Assembly (NCBI GenBank): GCA_029582165.1
Contig: CM055888.1
Coordinates: forward strand, 12,406,001 to 12,470,000
DNA from: Portulaca oleracea
Lineage: Eukaryota > Streptophyta > Magnoliopsida > Caryophyllales > Portulacaceae
DNA length: 64,000 nucleotides
Direction of reading: 5' to 3'
Both the position numbers and the translations under genes were made by a program. How positions within the stretch are numbered: the first letter of the stretch is position 1; each line of letters begins with the position of its first letter. Shown here in pieces: positions 58,546 through 64,000 of this stretch. The notes beneath the pieces are model-generated. The model had not been told where the DNA came from. It was given only the letters and a program-made list of their open reading frames with translations, and made no database searches.

Positions 58546-58828
58546 GTATTGAGGAAGAGGAACAAGAAGAGGAAGAGGAAGAGGAGAATTGGTCTCTTCA
58601 GGCTCGTGTTTTTCAGCGAGCAAATTGAGGGCAAAATGGTCACTTCACTTAATTTTCAATGGTAAATAAGACTTTTCTTTTTTTTCCGGCAAAAAAATGT
58701 CGGATTATCACCCCCAGACACTTAAGTAAGTTTAATGTCCCCCCGCGAATGCATTAAAAAAAAATTGTGACCCGCGAGTCAATTAAAAAAGATATGTGGC
58801 ACCCCCAACAAAACTTTGGTAATACTCC

Positions 58829-59043
58829 CAATTATTTTTTTACACAATTATTCAACTATGCTTCCACTTTATACGTTATTTTCAGTTCTTAAAAATAAAA
58901 CAAAATAAATAAGTAAACCTTCAAGTGTTCAACACGACGTCGTATAATCTCTTGGGAACCATCTTTGCCATTATTCCCCTAAACTTGAAAACAAGTACTA
59001 GATCTCACGCCCTTCTCTCTCTCTCTCTCTGCTTTCCCTAACA
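58829..59043 (+). promoter_or_regulatory. Proximal promoter and leader of the ESSS gene
   Basis: Only about 215 bp separate the MULE flank from the start codon. It contains AT-rich sequence, TTATACGTTA near 58870, and a short (CT)n leader at about 59014-59032. The upstream promoter would now include MULE sequence. Confidence 0.4.
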
Positions 59044-59394
59044 ATGGCGTCGCCTCAACCCTTGGCAGCGGCAGCCGGCATGCTACGCTCACGATTGAGC
59101 TCAACCCTTCGCAGGCGCGGCGGAGGAGCAACCGACAGATGGACAAGCCCAGGCCACCAGGAGCGGCCCAACGGCTACCTCTTCAACCGGACACCACCAC
59201 CGCCCGGCCAATCTCGGAAGTGGGAGGACTGGGAATTGCCCTGCTACGTCACCAGCTTCCTCACCATCGTCATCCTCGGCGTTGGTCTCAGTGCCAAGCC
59301 CGATCTCACCCTAGAGACCTGGGCTCATCACAAAGCTCTCGAGCGTCTTCAGGCTCAGCAGCTCGCTCCCTCTTCTTCCGATTCCTCTAAGTAA
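59044..59394 (+). CDS. Complex I ESSS (NDUFB11-like) subunit
   Basis: Single coding exon, 116 aa. The N-terminus (residues 1-30) is rich in Arg, Ala and Ser with few acids, as in mitochondrial import signals. DRWTSPGHQERPNGYLFNRT and PPPPGQSRKWEDWELPCYV (about 31-69) are the conserved part of plant ESSS proteins (Arabidopsis At2g42310 and At3g57785, by memory). A single transmembrane helix follows at about 66-84 (SFLTIVILGVGLSA), and then ETWAHHKALERL. It is an accessory subunit in the membrane arm of NADH:ubiquinone oxidoreductase, inner mitochondrial membrane. ATG 59044 follows a (CT)n leader and gives the expected N-terminus. Another frame is open across most of the gene and is a shadow. 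Confidence 0.92.
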   Translation: MASPQPLAAAAGMLRSRLSSTLRRRGGGATDRWTSPGHQERPNGYLFNRTPPPPGQSRKWEDWELPCYVTSFLTIVILGVGLSAKPDLTLETWAHHKALERLQAQQLAPSSSDSSK

Positions 59395-61807
59395 TCAATC
59401 CGCCTACTCACCCTTTTTACTCTTTTGATTCCCATTGCATATGGCTTGTGTTTTTTTTCTATGTTTTGTTGTTGATATGATGTGGGGGATGGATGGATGA
59501 ATGGGTGGATGGGTGGATGGTTGTAGGAAAAACAAAATAAGGGTTTTGATGAACTATTGACCTCTTTGTCCAGCAATATTGTTATGTATTTTGGGGGCAT
59601 GCTCCTCTTTTCAGCAATATGATGGATCAGCTTTAGTTGGATTTGATTTGAGTTCTTTATCATTTGGGCACTGTTAATTATTAGTTTGCTTATCGGTCAA
59701 TGGGGTAATTTGAGTTGTGATTTTACATAGCTGATCGGATTATGAAATTATTGAAATTGATTTAGTGTAGTTGCACATAAATCGGCTTTGCATTTGTTAT
59801 CAGTGCCATGTTCGCAATTGTAAATGGCATGGGCTTCCATAATGAGGCTAACACAGCGCCTACTGCTCGATAAACTCTTGCATACTGATTACTGAACTCC
59901 TCTAGGTCTTTCTACTGGACTACAAGCATAAACATGTTGGCTTATGTTATGTGTTTGTTAGCCTCCTCTGATCTTGAGAGTTGTTCATTTATGTTTACCT
60001 CTGTCCTGCTAGTTCTTATTGGGGTATCGGATTGCCTTTCCTGAATTTGAAATAATTTGTGATAGTCTAAAGAGAATATAAGTAGCTTTTGTTAAGTGAT
60101 ACACTGGAGAGAGTACAAGCAGTTTTTGATAGCCTGTTAGTAGCCTAGATGAGTATGAACCACAGTCTTTCAATTCTGGATATTGATGATGTAGTTTTAC
60201 TTCTGTGTTAGTTTGTTCCAGATTGGCAGTCATTCTTCTTATCTTTTGGCTGGTAAAGCTGTGCTCCTTTTTGAACCAATGGGTAGCGTTAGCCTATGAA
60301 ATGTGTCTGAAATTCATTACACATGAATGGATTTTAGTGTTTGTTACCTAATAAGTTGGTGTTAACTGTCAACTATTTTGATCAGAATGTGTAAAGTGAA
60401 AGCTCAAAGAGTTATTAGTAGGAGGTGATATTTGGATTTTGGATAAGGGCATTGGTTATTAGATGAGCTTGGTATGTTGAATTGAGATTACCATATTGCT
60501 CACGCTTCGTGTCATTGTTAATTTGGGTTTTATTTTACATTGTTGGAAGAGCATAGCTTCATGAGCTGGTTAGATGTTGGAACATTGATGTACTAGAGAA
60601 TCTCATGCTAACATTATTCCTTGCCTTCCATCTGTTGTCAGTGGTTCATGATGAGAGTGCTAACTTCGTAGGGAGCTTTGTCTCTTGAATCTTAACCTTT
60701 CGACATGTTGAGGAGATGTGCCTTGTTCCTCACTTCCTCATGTCTTCCTATTTGTGTGAATGAACAAGTTTTCCTTTGATTAGCTAGGTGGATTTTGTTT
60801 GTCTTTTTCTTTTCTTTTTTTTTGGGGGAAGGGGGTTTGCTATTTACTAATGCGTGGATGACTTAACGTAGTTCAATAATCACATAGTAGTTGGACCTCT
60901 TTTTTGTTATTTTTTTTTCTGTTGTTTTATACAAGTTTCTTTCAATTAGGCCATCCCACTGTATTTATAACAGAAAGGGACTTTATTTCTGGCTACATCG
61001 GGGTGCCTTTACAGCATTGATCATTTGATCTTAAGGTTGGGTGAATTTATCTGAGAAACTTGTGGCTTGGTATCCCCATATTCTCTTTTGTCAATGTTTT
61101 CTGTAAGCTACTATCTTATGACATCTTATCACTCCAGAAGTTGGCCTCGTCTGTGTCGATTCTTAAAACGAAACCCTCTTCTAGTTTGTTATTCATACGA
61201 TATATGATTGCATTGCCTGATGTGATTTGATCCTATCTGTTATTGAGATTGGGGGTATTTATTGATCAATGGTTGTGAAGGGTTTGTAGAGATGAGAAGT
61301 TGATAATGGTAAGGGTTTGTCAATTATTGAGGAGAACTAGGTAATTATAGTTAGTGTTCGTGGTTTGTCGGACCAAAGGTCATTTCCTAGTCCCAGTCCT
61401 GTCAGCACTGGACCAGTCGATCGCAATTGGGATCTGATTCCTAGTATTTTTGCTCACCCGTAGTCAACTATGTCCTTGGTCAGAGTTTCTATGCATATCT
61501 AAGAGTTGAAGATGAAACTCGTGAGCATTATTGATTGCTATAAGGTGTGTAGTGAGTTTAATTCTTCTTCTTTTACATCTCTGTGAGGCTCCTGATAGGA
61601 ACTATTAACTATGCTACTTTCTAAAGTTGAATTTCGCTTGACCAGACTCTTCTAAGTAGTTGTGATGATGTCTAATGAGTAAGGCTTCATGTTACTTTGT
61701 TGATCCATACAACAGTGGGAGCTTCATGGTTTATATAAGGAGGGGGGAAACTTGCTTCACTTAGTAAATTGACCTGCCATTAAATGAACTTGAATAGCGT
61801 AAACCCT
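59395..61807. other. ESSS 3' flank and low-repeat intergenic DNA
   Basis: About 2.4 kb without repeats, terminal inverted repeats or coding sense. The T-rich, unique character resembles introns or UTR of a plus-strand transcript, but no exon was found. Confidence 0.4.
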
Positions 61808-61810
61808 TAA

Positions 61811-62132
61811 GGCTCTGTTTGGTCCTTTGAAAATAAGATGGAAAGAATTTTCTTCCTCCTCCCTAATATCATATAAGAAGCCCTATTTTCACCACCAATG
61901 CTTCCCTTGATTTTCCTCTCCCCAATCCTACCTCTCATTTAGCTTATCATATTTTTCTCACTTTCCTCTCAAATTTGAAAGGAAAACATTGATGGCAAAA
62001 TCAATGTAAATTTTCATAATGTTTTCTATCCAACTCTTTTTCTTCACCTTTTTAAGAGCCAAGTGGAAGAAAGCAAGTCATTTGTGTAAAAACAATTCTT
62101 TCCATCTTATTTTTCAAGGACCAAACTAATCC
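61811..62132. mobile_element. Tourist-like MITE downstream of ESSS
   Basis: Inverted ends GGCTCTGTTTGGTCC and GGATTAGTTTGGTCC, continuing with TTGAAAATAAGATGGAAAGA on both sides. TAA flanks both ends (61808-61810, 62133-62135), the PIF/Harbinger triplet. 322 bp, no ORF. Confidence 0.9.
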
Positions 62133-62320
62133 TAAATGCATTAGAGCTCTTGTTGGGCAAGCCCCCCTCCCCCCACCCACCCAAATATTAACACACACAC
62201 ACACAAGAAATAAAAAGAAAGGAAAGGTTTACAATAGTCAAGCTTGTGGCTTTAGGGAAGGTGCCAGACTACTTGAACTGACCTTTGATGTGAGCTTAAA
62301 TGACTTTTCATGAAAGAGGG

Positions 62321-62916
62321 TGTTGAGTTGTCCCACATCGGCCTTTGACACCCATATTGTGGTGTTTATAATGGCTTGAGTGCCTCAACCTCCCAAGCTA
62401 GCTTTTGGGGTTGAATTGGGCTCAAGTCCATTATTTCACATGGTATCAGAGCCAGGGTCATTGATGTTAGCCGCCGCAGCTTGTCCGCACCTCGTGGTGA
62501 GGGGGGCGTGTTGAGTTGTCCCACATCGGCCTTTGACACCCATATTGTGGTGTTTATAATGACTTGTATGCATCAACCTCCTAAGCTAGCTTTTAGGGTT
62601 GAATTGGGCTCAAGTCCATTATTTCACATGGTATCAGCTTTTGGGGTTGAATTGGGCTCAAGTCCATTATTTCACATGGTATCAGCTTTTGGGGTTGAAT
62701 TGGGCTCAAGTCCATTATTTTACATGGTATCAGAGCCAGGGTCATTGATGTTGGGGCCGCGCCCGCAGTTGTCTGCGCCTCGTGGTGAGGGGGGCGTGTT
62801 GAGTTGTCCCACATCGGCCTTTGACACCCATATTGTGGTGTTTATAATGGCTTGGGTGCCTCAACCTCCTAAGCTAGCTTTTGGGGTTGAATTGGGCTCA
62901 AGTCCATTATTTCACA
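62321..62916 (+). mobile_element. Tandem TRIM: three 120-bp LTRs, two short internal regions
   Basis: LTRs 62321-62440, 62509-62628 and 62797-62916 all start TGTTGAGTTGTCCCACATCG and end TTTCACA. Each of the first two is followed by a tRNA-Met primer site (TGGTATCAG), and internal regions end in GTGAGGGGGGCG just before the next LTR. Between LTR 2 and its primer site are two extra 48-bp units (62629-62676, 62677-62724), each PBS start plus LTR tail. Flanks GAGGG and TAGGG suggest a 5-bp duplication with one change. No protein coding. Confidence 0.93.
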
Positions 62917-64000
62917 TAGGGATCCCCACCTTAAATGTTGTGCTTTCTTCCCCTTTGGCATGGGCAAAATCAGAATTGGAATGAAATGAATTCTAGGACG
63001 ATCCATTCTGTCTAATGGCCTTTGGGTTTGTTTCTCACATATTATATTTGGTTAAATGATGCTCTCTAATATTGAAACTTAGCTACTAGAATGAAGTCTG
63101 GAAAAATTGGAGGTTTGTTGGATTTGGTCGAAACACAGTTATAGGACACACATATTGTCTGATGCTCATTTGGTTTGTTCCTAAATGGCATAATGTTTGG
63201 CTAAATGAGTCTGATAGTGAGACTTGTTGTCTGTTGGATTTTGTCAATGTTTTCTCTAAGTTACCAGGTGTCTTTGTTTGTGTCTGTATCCTCGTGTCTT
63301 CTGTTTCCTGGTGTTGTTGGTGCCGGGGCTTTTTCCCCCTTGTAGTTTTGTTGCTGAGCCCGCGGTACTTGTAGTCTTTCGGCTAGAATTGACTTTGAAT
63401 TATAGAAAAAGCAAGAAAAGGTTGAGTCTTGAAATCTGACAGTTTGTGCACCCTAGCAATTTGTGTCCTATTACGAGGTCCTGATGGAAATTTTCGTCAA
63501 ATTGCGAAGAAAAAAGGACGCATAGGTTTTTATATGATCTGATCTCCTTAGTACTCGGTAGTACCTTTCAATGTTTGTTGCCCCCTTCAAATTCATTGAT
63601 AAATGAGGACATGAAAACTCATTTTATTTCCCCATCCAGGACGGTTATGATCCCTCTAATTTCTTCATGATTCGCTCTTCTTTTGCTGTCACTAAGCATG
63701 GTTATGTCATGTTCAGTAGGTAATGGAGGGAAAGTAAGCAGGTATTTTTTTATTGACTTTCTTTTTCTATGGGCCCTTTGATAGCCATCTGCGGTCACAG
63801 GTGTCTCCTGTTATGGGAAGCCTTTCTTCAAAATGTGAGGCTGGTTTGAACTCCCAGGGTACTGAAAGTCTGAAAGGGGGCTATGCTAAGATTATGATTG
63901 ATTTAACACGATTGACAATATAAGAAACACAAATTCTTAGGTAAGACAAAGTGAGATGGTCCTTTGACCTTTTTCCTTTTTCCAATTGAGGGTGATAGTT
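62917..64000. other. Intergenic; one possible exon near the right edge
   Basis: No clear gene. At about 63641-63719 an open stretch (DGYDPSNFFMIRSSFAV, then TKHGYVMFSR) is bounded by a CCATCCAG acceptor-like and a TAG|GTAATG donor-like site. The family is not recognised and it may be chance. Confidence 0.3.

Larger units (their letters stand above)
57154..58817. mobile_element. Pack-MULE with about 210-bp TIRs and 11-bp flanking repeat
   Basis: Inverted ends 57154-57362 and 58607-58817 mirror each other almost throughout (GGGTGCCAC, TCTTTTTTAATTGACTCG, ATTAAACTTACTTAAGTG, GACCATTTTGCCCTCAATTT). Both sides are flanked by GGTAATACTCC (57143-57153 and 58818-58828), an exact repeat containing the 9-bp MULE duplication. 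No transposase; the interior carries a coiled-coil gene fragment and an unidentified proline/serine-rich stretch. Its right end is about 225 bp upstream of the ESSS start codon. Confidence 0.93.

Noticed and set aside
59139..59390. Alternative open frame inside the ESSS gene
   Set aside because: It lacks conservation and is the +2 shadow of a GC-rich coding exon.
62441..62740. tRNA-like or tRNA gene at the TGGTATCAGAGC motifs
   Set aside because: The motif is the complement of the tRNA-Met 3' end and works as a primer binding site; no cloverleaf follows.
62481..62984. Repetitive 167-codon open frame
   Set aside because: It is the translation of tandem TRIM LTRs; its repeats are the 48-bp and LTR units, not a protein repeat.
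63641..63719. Internal exon of an unknown gene at the right edge
   Set aside because: Splice-like borders and an open frame exist, but no family is recognised and no neighbouring exon was found, so it is noted only in the flank description.
1..64000. CRISPR arrays, operons, phage or plasmid modules
   Set aside because: No regularly spaced repeats, ribosome binding sites or prokaryotic genes; the repeats present are plant LTRs, MITEs and microsatellites.

Overview
The window is nuclear DNA of a flowering plant, most likely a eudicot. Five loci have GT-AG introns or plant gene architecture, the AT-rich intergenic DNA is full of plant transposon families (Ty1/copia, Ty3/gypsy, Cassandra, TRIM, hAT, Mutator-like, Stowaway and Tourist-like MITEs, LINE), and the proteins match plant families. 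There is no prokaryotic, phage or organellar block. All family names come from reading protein sense and motifs by eye; no search was run.

Host genes, all on the plus strand: (1) a seven-exon bHLH transcription factor of the bHLH48/bHLH60 type (11907-17553); (2) a three-exon GH28 polygalacturonase-like gene (21497-23087); (3) a second, structurally identical GH28 copy about 20 kb downstream (41866-45444), whose first intron has grown from 96 bp to about 2.1 kb; (4) a two-exon PPR-DYW gene resembling At3g13770 (47071-49305) with an in-frame TAG at codon 114; (5) a short single-exon gene for the ESSS/NDUFB11-like subunit of mitochondrial complex I (59044-59394). bHLH60, the GH28 gene and ESSS also lie next to each other in Arabidopsis (At3g57800, At3g57790, At3g57785, from memory), so the window looks like an ancient gene block pulled apart by transposons.

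Layout: 1-5200 holds a chromovirus-like LTR end, another LTR-like stretch and large microsatellites. 5267-11352 is a decayed Tork-like copia element carrying two non-autonomous hAT insertions. 11488-17553 is the bHLH gene with MITEs in intron 3. 18014-20460 has a MITE and a LINE remnant split by a Tourist-like MITE. 21074-23087 is GH28 copy 1. 23385-25987 is a Mutator-like element carrying a first-exon fragment of the plastid acetyl-CoA carboxylase alpha-carboxyltransferase gene (Pack-MULE), itself hit by a 1.3-kb TIR element. 26204-28935 is a complete non-autonomous LTR element with target-site duplication. 29484-31673 is a recombined copia array with a scrambled internal region. 31674-39062 is an Athila-like gypsy element that keeps gag-protease but has lost the rest of pol. 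41385-45444 is GH28 copy 2. 47071-49305 is the PPR gene. 50159-52564 is a Cassandra TRIM with 5S rRNA-like LTRs, broken by a hAT that itself holds two MITEs. 54049-54863 is a TIR element with long microsatellite arms. 55450-57130 is a minus-strand coding remnant. 57154-58817 is a second Pack-MULE carrying a coiled-coil gene fragment, ending about 225 bp from the ESSS start codon. 61811-62132 is a Tourist MITE and 62321-62916 a tandem TRIM.

The host genes do not form one pathway. The strongest observations are the two gene-carrying MULEs, the nested insertions datable by exact target-site duplications, the conserved gene block, the premature stop in the PPR gene, and the paralogous GH28 pair.
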